64,000 nucleotides of DNA from Roseivirga spongicola. GTDB lineage: Bacteria > Bacteroidota > Bacteroidia > Cytophagales > Cyclobacteriaceae. The position numbers and the translations under genes are program-made. The stretch covers positions 434,001 to 498,000 of the forward strand of contig NZ_LRPC01000001.1 of NCBI RefSeq assembly GCF_001592965.1. The letters are read 5' to 3'. The notes under the pieces are model-generated. The model saw only the letters and a list, made by a program, of their open reading frames with translations. It had not been told where the DNA came from and ran no database searches. Positions 26,114 through 34,571 of this stretch are shown here, piece after piece (the first letter of the stretch is position 1; every line of letters starts with the position of its first letter).

Positions 26114-26250
26114 TTGACTTGTTTAAGTTTTGACCTTTTCGTTTTACCAATTTATATGCCAATAGCGAATATATTGATTTTCAGCATTAAGCAGTTATTA
26201 CGCAAATCAAAACTGTACAGATTCGATCACTTTTGTTCACTATTGACACG

Positions 26251-28656
26251 TTATTCAGACCGCAGTGCCTTAACCGGATTAGATTTGGCAGCAGCATAAG
26301 TTTTCTGACTCACTGTTAGCAATGCTATGAATAGCGCTACAAAGCCTGCAAGCAAGAACGTTAAAACTGATGGAGTAATGGAAAAAGCGAAGTTTTGCAA
26401 CCACCAACCAGACAAGTAGAACGCAACAGGTGCCGCAATAACAAAGGCAATAGCTATTAGAATAGCAAAATCTTTAGATAGCAGATATAAAACTTGCCAT
26501 ATAGAGGCGCCTAACACTTTCCTCACGCCTACCTCTTTTATTCGTTGTTCTGTTGAATATGATGCAAGACCAAACAAGCCCAAGCACGCAATCCCCACAG
26601 CCAGTATTGCGAAGAAAACCACCAATTGACTTAAGGCTTTTTCATTATCGTAGTGTGCAGCTAAGTCTTCTTCTAAGAAAGAATATTCAAAAGGTTGCGA
26701 TGGAGCAAATTCCGTCCACTTATCTCGAACGTAGCTCACCACCTCACTTTGACTCTCTGGATTTACCTTTATGAAGATCTCTTGAAAGTTCGGGAAGAAG
26801 TAGGCATAGAAGCATGATTCAGTTCTTCTCTGAAGGGGTTCAAAATTGATATCATCGATAACACCTATGATCTGTTTTCTTTGCCAGTCACCTCCAAAAC
26901 CTTGGACATCTATAAACTTGCCAACGGCCTCGCCTTTTAGGTTAAGCTCTGCTTCGGCCCTCCTATTAATAATAATTGCTTCTGTGGAATCGGTTGGAAT
27001 TGTTGGGTCAAAATTTCTACCATCTTGTACCTCTATATTCATGACATCTAGGTAGTTCAGATAAATATTTATGCCGGCTAAATTCAATCCATCAACTTCT
27101 TCAGAAACAGATTCTGACTTCACAAAAATAATTGGCCTGAGTCCGCCTGGTTTAGAAAAAGTAGCTGTAACCCCTTCAATACTAGGGTTCTTCTCAAGCT
27201 CATTTTTGAAAGCCTCCATTCTTGGAGTAATCGCCTGATTGGTATTAGAAACCATCAAAATATTTTCACGCTCGAAGCCCAAAGGTTTATTCTGTAGAAA
27301 GCTAAGCTGATTATAAACTATAACTGTTCCGATGATCATCACAATGGATATTACAAACTGGAAAACAACCAGCGCTTTTCTAAAAATACCAGAGCCTCCC
27401 ATACCCGCTGCAAGCTTGCCTTTTAACACCACTACAGGTTTAAAAGCCGAGAGAAAGAGAGCAGGATATACTCCAGAGCCCAACCCAATAACAACTACTA
27501 TGAGGGCCAACGCTCCCAAAACCTCAGGCTCAAATAGCATTGCCGAGGACAAAGGCTTATTGATGAAGCTAGAAAAGGGGCCTATGAGCAAGTAGACCAT
27601 AATTAATGACAGAAGAGCTGAAATTGATGCCAATACCAAAGACTCTCCCAAAAACTGATTTATCAGTTGTTTTCTGTAGGCTCCAAGCACTTTCCTCATA
27701 CCCACCTCTTTAGCTCTTTTGGCCGATCTGGCCGTAGCCAAATTCATGTAGTTGATACCCGCAATAAGTAGAACAAACACGCCTACAGCCGTAAAAATGT
27801 AGACGAAATCCATGCTGCCATTTACAGATATTTCGTTTCTCAAATTCGATTTTAAATGAATGTCTTCTAAGGCTATTAAATCAGGATTAAACATATGCAA
27901 ACGCCCCTCCTCAATATTGGCTGCCTTCAGCTCAACCATTTTAGCTGTCACCAAATTAGCATGCTGTTCATCTGTTAACTTAATGTAGTTATAGAAGCCA
28001 TCATTAGCCCAAGAATTAAGGAAATTGGCATTTTGGCTACGAAATGTCTGATTAGAAAAAAGCAGATCGAAGGCGATATGGGTGTTTTTTGGCAAATTCT
28101 CTAACAGACCCGTAACCTCATAGTTGGTATCCTGCTGCCCCTTCACTTTTAGCGTTTTGCCAATTACATTGGTGTTTCCGAAATATCTAACGGCCGCAGT
28201 TTCTGTTAGCACAACCGTATTGGGAGCAGACAGCACCTGTTCTTTCTGGCCTTGAAGCAAAGAGAAATTGAAAAACTCTAGGAAGTTAGGATCCACAAAA
28301 AAGGAATTATTCTCTTTGTAAAGCTCCGTCTCTACTTCTATTACCAGCTGTTGGCCACCACCACTCATTCGGGTATAATCTGTAACTTCTGGTAGTTGAT
28401 TGCTAAGGGCAGGAGCTAAGGCAGAAGTGCTAGTTGGATATTTATAGTTTCCACTACTTAATCTCAACTCATTATTGATTCTAAAAATCTTCTCAGAATC
28501 TGAATGAAATTTATCGAAACTTAATTCAAACCTTATGACAAGAAGTATGACCAAAAAGGCCGAAATACCTAAGGTAAGACCGAAAATATTGACTCCAGCG
28601 TAGCCAGGATTTTTCCTGATTGTGCGTAGGGCAACTAAAAAATAACTCTTTAACAT
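26251..28656 (-). CDS. MacB/FtsX-type ABC transporter permease, duplicated domain
   Basis: 801 aa in two MacB-like halves. Each half has a periplasmic MacB_PCD domain and an FtsX three-helix bundle; the first membrane helix is at about residues 20-42, the first FtsX bundle at about 280-400 with RSAKRAKEVGMRKVLGAYRK, and the second at about 685-795 with TEQRIKEVGVRKVLGAS. The repeated R.KEVG.RKVLGA motif marks both FtsX domains. Large two-half permeases of this kind are numerous in Bacteroidota. Co-directional with the ATPase gene. Substrate unknown. Confidence 0.92.
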   Translation of the reverse strand: MLKSYFLVALRTIRKNPGYAGVNIFGLTLGISAFLVILLVIRFELSFDKFHSDSEKIFRINNELRLSSGNYKYPTSTSALAPALSNQLPEVTDYTRMSGGGQQLVIEVETELYKENNSFFVDPNFLEFFNFSLLQGQKEQVLSAPNTVVLTETAAVRYFGNTNVIGKTLKVKGQQDTNYEVTGLLENLPKNTHIAFDLLFSNQTFRSQNANFLNSWANDGFYNYIKLTDEQHANLVTAKMVELKAANIEEGRLHMFNPDLIALEDIHLKSNLRNEISVNGSMDFVYIFTAVGVFVLLIAGINYMNLATARSAKRAKEVGMRKVLGAYRKQLINQFLGESLVLASISALLSLIMVYLLIGPFSSFINKPLSSAMLFEPEVLGALALIVVVIGLGSGVYPALFLSAFKPVVVLKGKLAAGMGGSGIFRKALVVFQFVISIVMIIGTVIVYNQLSFLQNKPLGFERENILMVSNTNQAITPRMEAFKNELEKNPSIEGVTATFSKPGGLRPIIFVKSESVSEEVDGLNLAGINIYLNYLDVMNIEVQDGRNFDPTIPTDSTEAIIINRRAEAELNLKGEAVGKFIDVQGFGGDWQRKQIIGVIDDINFEPLQRRTESCFYAYFFPNFQEIFIKVNPESQSEVVSYVRDKWTEFAPSQPFEYSFLEEDLAAHYDNEKALSQLVVFFAILAVGIACLGLFGLASYSTEQRIKEVGVRKVLGASIWQVLYLLSKDFAILIAIAFVIAAPVAFYLSGWWLQNFAFSITPSVLTFLLAGFVALFIALLTVSQKTYAAAKSNPVKALRSE

Positions 28657-28691
28657 GAACCTATTTAGCCAGAGGTTCGCAGAAAATCAAG

Positions 28692-29918
28692 CTAAAAAGT
28701 GTAGAAACCTGTTTGTTCTACTGGTGGAAACAGTAACATAGCACATACAAAAGCTAATATGGAAATGACAAAACCTATCATAAAGAAGGTGTAACAAGCC
28801 CTTAGTAATTTGTATTTTTTACCAAGCACTACACCCAAATAATAGATGTCTTTTACAAGGCTACTGTAAAGGTAGTCGCCATCTTTCATCATTTCTTTCA
28901 TGCCCCATTCGTATCTGTCTAGCTTCATCTTATGGAAGTTTCCAAAAAAGAGCAGGTTCGTTTTCTTACTCAATACATCTTGATCTGTAAACACCCCAGA
29001 TGATACATTAGGCCGAGTAGCCAAAATGGCCAATACGATAGTGGTTAAAGAAACAATAATGAGTACAATGGTGGGTATAACTAAGTTGGGATACTCGTAT
29101 AACTTGCGGATAAGCACCGAAACCACTACCGAAAGAATAATGGTATTCACTGAAATCATGATATTGGCCTTATTATCGGCCATAGCACTGAGTTCTAAGT
29201 GGTTTTTAGAGGTAGTTCTGAACATGGTTTCAACCCCTCTATCTGGCTTCAGCCTGGCCTTCTCTTCCATTTTCGCCAGTTGCTTCTCCAGCTTTTTTAT
29301 CTTTTTAGACTCGGCTTTGTTTTTCTTCTTAGGCTCTCCTTTCCCTATCCTTTTAAGGTTATCATCCTTAATGGGTTGCAAGTATTTCTTGCCGAACTCA
29401 GTGAAGTACTCATGGTCATTAAAGAAGCTATAGTTCAGTTCATCCCACTCCTCATCACTGATTTGCTTGTCTTTGGTTAACTCAATTTCCCGATGCATGC
29501 GGTCAGACATTTTATGGTAATCAGTACATGCTAAATGGTGCATGTCCGCATCGCACAAAATTTCTTCCATTAGCGTTTTAGGAGCTTGAGGCATCTTTGT
29601 GGCCGAGATGCAATTACAGATGGTCTCTATTTTATCTTGGGCTAGACCTTCCTTTTGCAAAAACTCTTTGGCAATCCTTACACTAGTATCTTCATGGTTA
29701 GTACATCCCTCAGTATAACCAACATCGTGAAACCAAGCTGCAATGGTGATCAGCTCCAACTCATCTTCGTTTAAATCACTTTCTCGTCCAATAATACGAG
29801 CCGCATCCACAACCCTTTCGGTATGTTGATAGTTATGATAAACGAAACTCTCCGAGAGTTTCTCGGTAAAAAGTTCTTTACAATAGGCCTGAACCTTCGA
29901 AACAAGTAAATCTGCCAC
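28692..29918 (-). CDS. HD phosphohydrolase fused to Pycsar-effector-like (PycTM/DUF5706) membrane domain
   Basis: 408 aa. N-terminal HD domain (about residues 20-150) with the metal-binding set visible: His32, the HD pair His64-Asp65, and Asp123/Asp125 in ILCDADMHH. A charged Lys/Glu-rich linker (about 190-228) follows, then a membrane domain (about 228-400, three hydrophobic helices) with the pattern NHLELSAMADNKANIMISVN, which I recognise as the Pycsar-effector-like family. Known Pycsar effectors depolarise membranes on binding cyclic UMP or CMP. No nucleotide cyclase gene is adjacent. The HD part might hydrolyse a nucleotide ligand; this is inference. Confidence 0.8.
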   Translation of the reverse strand: MADLLVSKVQAYCKELFTEKLSESFVYHNYQHTERVVDAARIIGRESDLNEDELELITIAAWFHDVGYTEGCTNHEDTSVRIAKEFLQKEGLAQDKIETICNCISATKMPQAPKTLMEEILCDADMHHLACTDYHKMSDRMHREIELTKDKQISDEEWDELNYSFFNDHEYFTEFGKKYLQPIKDDNLKRIGKGEPKKKNKAESKKIKKLEKQLAKMEEKARLKPDRGVETMFRTTSKNHLELSAMADNKANIMISVNTIILSVVVSVLIRKLYEYPNLVIPTIVLIIVSLTTIVLAILATRPNVSSGVFTDQDVLSKKTNLLFFGNFHKMKLDRYEWGMKEMMKDGDYLYSSLVKDIYYLGVVLGKKYKLLRACYTFFMIGFVISILAFVCAMLLFPPVEQTGFYTF

Positions 29919-30000
29919 TGCGCTTTGTTCTAATCTTAAATATAGGACCCGGGACCCAAATTACTTGAATCTCAGTGCCTATAAGGAATGATATTAAATT

Positions 30001-30008
30001 TATTTTTG
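30001..30008 (+). promoter_or_regulatory. -7 promoter element TATTTTTG
   Basis: Perfect match to the Bacteroidota TAnnTTTG just before the SdiA-regulated-like gene; no -33 TTG at proper spacing. If it is used, transcription begins near 30015, which favours the downstream start codon at 30018 over the ATG at 29988. Confidence 0.35.
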
Positions 30009-30017
30009 TTCCCTAGC

Positions 30018-30851
30018 ATGAAAATGATCCATTCGGCCAAGATATTCATCTTATTTATTTTAACCTCTTTGTCGCTCCATATACAAGCGCAAGATAGACC
30101 TCCGTACGATCTAGAATCGCCAAAGATAATCTATACGCTTCCTGACTATTTGGAAGAAGTTTCTGGCCTTACTTATTTCAATACCAATCAACTCGCAATG
30201 CACAACGATGAAAAAGGGAGAATGTATGTATTCGACCTAAAAAAAAGAGCCGTTGTACAAAGGGTAAGGTTTGATGGAGATGGAGACTATGAGGGCATTG
30301 AACGAGTGGGAGAATACATATACATTGTAAAAAGCAATGGTAATCTATATCGTTTTAATGTAAACATTGAAGGTGTTGTAGAGAAAATTGAAACTCCATT
30401 CGATTCTAAAAACAATGTAGAAGGCCTTGGGTATAACCCAAAAACCAACCATTTGCTAATAGCCCTAAAAGATGATGGAGACACCCCCGATGTAAAAGTT
30501 GCTGGCAAGGCCATTTATGGGTACAACCTCAATGAAAAGACTTTCGATAAACTCCCACATTTTTCTGTAAGCCATAAAGACATGGAAAGAGTGCTGGGAA
30601 AAGACTATAAATTTCACCCTTCTGCAGTGGCTGTTCACCCTTTAACTGAAGAGGTATATGTTCTTTCGGCACACAAAAGAGCACTTATGGTATTTGGAAA
30701 AGACGGTAAGCCCAAAAACCTGACCGACCTAAAGAGGAGCTTATTTCCTCAACCTGAAGGAATAGCTTTTAGCCCCGAAGGAGACCTCTATATAAGTAAT
30801 GAAATGGAGGGCGAAGGGGGAACACTACTTTGGTTTAAAATGAAGCAGTAG
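30018..30851 (+). CDS. SdiA-regulated-like secreted beta-propeller protein
   Basis: 277 aa with a signal peptide (MKMIHSAKIFILFILTSLSL) and a propeller-like domain of the SdiA-regulated family: EEVSGLTYF, QLAMHNDEKGRMYVFDL, DGDYEGIERVGEYIYIVKS, VEGLGYNPKTNHLLIALK and FPQPEGIAFSPEGDLYISNE. An ATG ten codons upstream exists but would precede the -7 element and spoil the signal peptide. Family function is unknown in Bacteroidota; the fold suggests a periplasmic binding or esterase-like protein. The next gene is 45 nt downstream. Confidence 0.82.
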   Translation: MKMIHSAKIFILFILTSLSLHIQAQDRPPYDLESPKIIYTLPDYLEEVSGLTYFNTNQLAMHNDEKGRMYVFDLKKRAVVQRVRFDGDGDYEGIERVGEYIYIVKSNGNLYRFNVNIEGVVEKIETPFDSKNNVEGLGYNPKTNHLLIALKDDGDTPDVKVAGKAIYGYNLNEKTFDKLPHFSVSHKDMERVLGKDYKFHPSAVAVHPLTEEVYVLSAHKRALMVFGKDGKPKNLTDLKRSLFPQPEGIAFSPEGDLYISNEMEGEGGTLLWFKMKQ

Positions 30852-30896
30852 AACCATTAATTGAAAACCGCTGTTTGAACCTGCAATTGTCATAAT

Positions 30897-33800
30897 ATGA
30901 AAAGACTACTCTTTTTTCTTCTAACCATTCTACCATTTAGCAGTATAGCCTTTCAGGCGAATCCACCTATTTACTCAGTTTATCTGATTGGAGATGCTGG
31001 TGAACCTTACGAAAACCCTGTGCTCACATTGCTCAAGAAAGAGCTAGATATGGCTGGAGAAAATGCAGCAGTCATTTTTTTGGGAGATAACATTTACCCT
31101 AAGGGAATGCCTCCGGAAGATCATCCGCTAAGGGCAGAAGCTGAATTAGCTATTGATGGCCAAATCAATGCTGTTAAAGACTTTGCCGGCAAAAAAGTGT
31201 TTATACCTGGCAACCACGACTGGGCTCAGGGAAGAAGCTATGGAGTAGACTGGCTGCGCAACCAAGAAGATTATGTAGAAAATGCTTTGAACAATCTTGA
31301 CGTATGGATTCCTACCAGAGGTTGTCCTGGGCCTGTTGAAATTGATCTTAACGAGAAAATCACCCTTGTTGTAATAGACACCCAGTGGTTTTTGCACAAA
31401 GGCAGAAAGCCAGAAGAAGGGAATAATTGCGGAGTAACTTCTTTGGTAGAAGTGGGAGCACTCTTGCAAGACATTCTAAAGAGAAATGCCCACAAAAAAG
31501 TGATAGTTAGCTCACACCACCCTATGTACACATATGGAATTCATGGAGGTGTTTTTGGGCTGAAAGATCATATTTTCCCACTTACGGCTTCAAAAAAGCT
31601 CAAGAACCTGTACATACCACTCCCGGTTATTGGCTCCATTTACCCGATGTACAGAAAGATCTTCGGAAACATTCAAGACAATACGCACCCCGTTTACAAG
31701 CAGTTCAGAGATGGCATGGTTCAATTAATGAAAACCCACCCTGACGTAATTCATACGGCAGGCCATGAGCATGCGCTAGAACATATAGAAAAAGAAGACA
31801 TGCACTTTGTTGTCAGTGGGTCTGGCGCCAAAAACAATGCCCATGTAAAGCAGAAAGGAGATGCTCTTTTTGCACAAAATACTATGGGCTACGGCAGGCT
31901 AGACTACTACAATGATGGAAAAGTAACCCTTACGTTTATCACTCCAGAAGGAGGCCAGGCGAAAGAGCTCTATTCAGCCGTTTTGTCTGAAAATCCGTTC
32001 CCCCCAAATCCGGAAGACCTGATTGCTAAATTCAACACTAACGAGTTTAAGGATAAAACCGTTGAATTTCCTGCATCACTCAAATACAACAATAAGAGCA
32101 ACCTCCACAAAAGCTTATTTGGAGCCAATTACCGAGAAGAATGGGCTGCAGAAGTAGAGCATCCAGTTTTTGACATTGGCTCTGTAAAAGGCGGACTCAA
32201 AATTTTGAAAAAAGGCGGAGGGCATCAAACCATTTCACTAAGGCTAGAAGCCGAAGATGGTAAGCAGTATGTTTTGAGATCTATAGACAAGAATCCAGCA
32301 CTCACACTTCCACCAAACCTGCGTAGAACATTTATTAAAGGCATTGTTCAAGATGGCATTTCATCTTCTCATCCTTACGCTCCCACTGTAATTCCTCCAT
32401 TGGCTGATGCTGCTGGAATTTACCACGCTAACCCTGAGATTTACTACATTCCAGACGATCCTCGATTTGGTATTTACAGAAAAGACTTTGCCAACACCTT
32501 GGCGCTGTTCGAAGAAAGAGCGAACAAAGAGCATATATCAGAGCCATTTTTTGGCGCTGGAGACGATGTTCATTCTAGCATTGAACTATATGAAAAGCTT
32601 CAAGACGATAATGATGAAAAGGTTGATGAGGCTTTTGTTGTCAGAAATCGCTTGTTCGATATGTGGTTAGGCGATTGGGATCGTCATGACGACCAGTGGA
32701 GATGGGTTGAGTTTGACCAAAAAGATGATAAAAAGCTCTACCGACCAATACCTAGAGACAGAGACGTAGCCTTTTTTGCTGGAGAAGGTGCTTTTAAAAA
32801 GCTCTCAGCATCTAAATGGGCGCAACCAGCCCTAAAAGGTTTCCATGACGAAATCAGTTACACTCCTTCTTATGGTTTCTACAGAATTCGTTGGTTCGAT
32901 AGGTACTTTATGACCGAACCAGACGAGGTTTCTTGGGTGCAACAAGCGAATGAGCTAAAAGCTGCCTTAACTGATGAAGTAATAGAGTCGGCCTTTAAAG
33001 TTTGGCCACAAGAAATCTATAACCTTTCAGGCGAAGAAATTATCCGCAAACTCAAGAACAGAAGGGATAATCTAGATACTTACGCTCGAGACTATTTCCG
33101 CTTTCTCTCTAAAACCGTGAACGTTCTTGGAAGCGATAAGCGTGAACGTTTTGTTGTAGAAAGACTAGATGATGAGCATACTAAGGTTACCATGTTCAAA
33201 ATCTCAGACAAGGGCAACCTTGAAAAGAAGTACGAGAGAACCTTCAAAACCTCCATCACTGAAGAAATAAGACTATACGGCTTCGATCAGGAAGATGAGT
33301 TTATTATCTCTGGCGATGTAAATGAAGGAATTGTTGTAAGAATAATTGGTGGTGGCGACAAAGACTTAATAAAAGACTCTAGTAATGTGCAAGGCGCTAA
33401 GAAACACACTATTGTTTACGACAAAACCAAGAGCACAACCATTGAAGCTGGCCTAGAAACCAAAGACAAGACATCTGACGATGATCCGGACATCAATCAG
33501 TATGATATGGAAGAGTTCGACTTTGATGTAACTATGCCACTTGTAAGCTTCAACTACAACCCCGATGATGGGATTTTCATTGGTGGTGGGTTTATGAGAA
33601 AGAATGATGGTTTTAGAAAAGAACCTTACGCCAGCAAACACAAAGTACTAGCCAATTATGCAGTGGCCACAAGCTCGTACAATCTGAGCTACGAAGCAGA
33701 GTTTGTAGACATATTAGGCAGAGCAAATCTACTTTTAGACTTGGATGTAAAAGCTCCAAACTTTGTAAACAACTTCTTTGGCTTAGGAAATGAAACAGAA

Positions 33801-34571
33801 TACAATAAAGATTTAGACCTTACCTATTACAGAACTCGCTACCAGTCTTACTTGATAAACCCTAGCCTGAGCTTCCCAGTGGGGGCCAGCGCCAATTTTG
33901 TAATTGGCGGCCGTGTGTGGGGAGTTGAAATTGAAGAAAACAATGACCGCTTTATTTCTGACTTCCCTAATAATGGTCTGAATCCGAATATCATAGAGGA
34001 GCACAGAACCTACGTTGGAGGAAACGTAGGCTTTCATTTTGAAACTAAAGACGATGAAATTTTCCCAAAAAGGGGAGTTACATTTAACACTGATGTTATC
34101 TATGACAATGGCATTGGAAACCTAGCTAAAAACAGTGCAAGATGGACTACTGACTTAACTTTTAGATGGGTGCTCGATGGTTTTGGCCGTACATCAATGG
34201 CTACCAGAGTAGGATACAATAAGTCTTTCGGTGATTACGAGTTTTATCAGGCCAGCAGATTAGATGGTTTCAATACTCTAAGGGGTTATAGAAGGTATAG
34301 ATTTGCGGGCGAGAGCAGTTTCTACCATCAAGTAGACCTAAGAGTAGACTTGTTTGAGTGGAGAAATTACTTCTTGCCAGCAAGAGTTGGCCTTATTCTA
34401 TTCAACGACATTGGCCGAGTTTGGGTAGATGGAGAAGACTCCAACAAACTGCACCATGGTTATGGTGGAGGCGTTTACCTCACCCCATTTGGGCAGTTTG
34501 CTGTGAACATTTTATTAGCCCGATCTGAAGAAAACTTCCTTCCGCTATTCAAGCTAGGCTTCTATTTCTAA
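30897..34571 (+). CDS. Metallophosphoesterase fused to Omp85/BamA-like outer-membrane barrel
   Basis: 1224 aa. Signal peptide, then a calcineurin-like phosphoesterase domain (about residues 25-360) with the metal-binding set YLIGDAGE, FLGDNIYP, IPGNHDW, SSHHPMYTYG and AGHEHALEH. A middle region (about 400-850) follows, with WLGDWDRHDDQWRW and YRPIPRDRDVAFF, a kinase-like-looking DRD/D set typical of these fusions. The C-terminal third (about 890-1224) is a 16-strand-like surface-antigen barrel with RGYRRYRFAGESSFYHQVDLR-type motif and a terminal Phe (LGFYF), so the protein should sit in the outer membrane. Role unknown; possibly surface phosphate or phospholipid metabolism. Confidence 0.85.
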   Translation: MKRLLFFLLTILPFSSIAFQANPPIYSVYLIGDAGEPYENPVLTLLKKELDMAGENAAVIFLGDNIYPKGMPPEDHPLRAEAELAIDGQINAVKDFAGKKVFIPGNHDWAQGRSYGVDWLRNQEDYVENALNNLDVWIPTRGCPGPVEIDLNEKITLVVIDTQWFLHKGRKPEEGNNCGVTSLVEVGALLQDILKRNAHKKVIVSSHHPMYTYGIHGGVFGLKDHIFPLTASKKLKNLYIPLPVIGSIYPMYRKIFGNIQDNTHPVYKQFRDGMVQLMKTHPDVIHTAGHEHALEHIEKEDMHFVVSGSGAKNNAHVKQKGDALFAQNTMGYGRLDYYNDGKVTLTFITPEGGQAKELYSAVLSENPFPPNPEDLIAKFNTNEFKDKTVEFPASLKYNNKSNLHKSLFGANYREEWAAEVEHPVFDIGSVKGGLKILKKGGGHQTISLRLEAEDGKQYVLRSIDKNPALTLPPNLRRTFIKGIVQDGISSSHPYAPTVIPPLADAAGIYHANPEIYYIPDDPRFGIYRKDFANTLALFEERANKEHISEPFFGAGDDVHSSIELYEKLQDDNDEKVDEAFVVRNRLFDMWLGDWDRHDDQWRWVEFDQKDDKKLYRPIPRDRDVAFFAGEGAFKKLSASKWAQPALKGFHDEISYTPSYGFYRIRWFDRYFMTEPDEVSWVQQANELKAALTDEVIESAFKVWPQEIYNLSGEEIIRKLKNRRDNLDTYARDYFRFLSKTVNVLGSDKRERFVVERLDDEHTKVTMFKISDKGNLEKKYERTFKTSITEEIRLYGFDQEDEFIISGDVNEGIVVRIIGGGDKDLIKDSSNVQGAKKHTIVYDKTKSTTIEAGLETKDKTSDDDPDINQYDMEEFDFDVTMPLVSFNYNPDDGIFIGGGFMRKNDGFRKEPYASKHKVLANYAVATSSYNLSYEAEFVDILGRANLLLDLDVKAPNFVNNFFGLGNETEYNKDLDLTYYRTRYQSYLINPSLSFPVGASANFVIGGRVWGVEIEENNDRFISDFPNNGLNPNIIEEHRTYVGGNVGFHFETKDDEIFPKRGVTFNTDVIYDNGIGNLAKNSARWTTDLTFRWVLDGFGRTSMATRVGYNKSFGDYEFYQASRLDGFNTLRGYRRYRFAGESSFYHQVDLRVDLFEWRNYFLPARVGLILFNDIGRVWVDGEDSNKLHHGYGGGVYLTPFGQFAVNILLARSEENFLPLFKLGFYF

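Noticed and set aside
28692-30851. Pycsar-type defence operon
   Set aside because: No nucleotide cyclase, nuclease or other defence gene is adjacent to the HD-PycTM gene; only the effector-like domain is seen.
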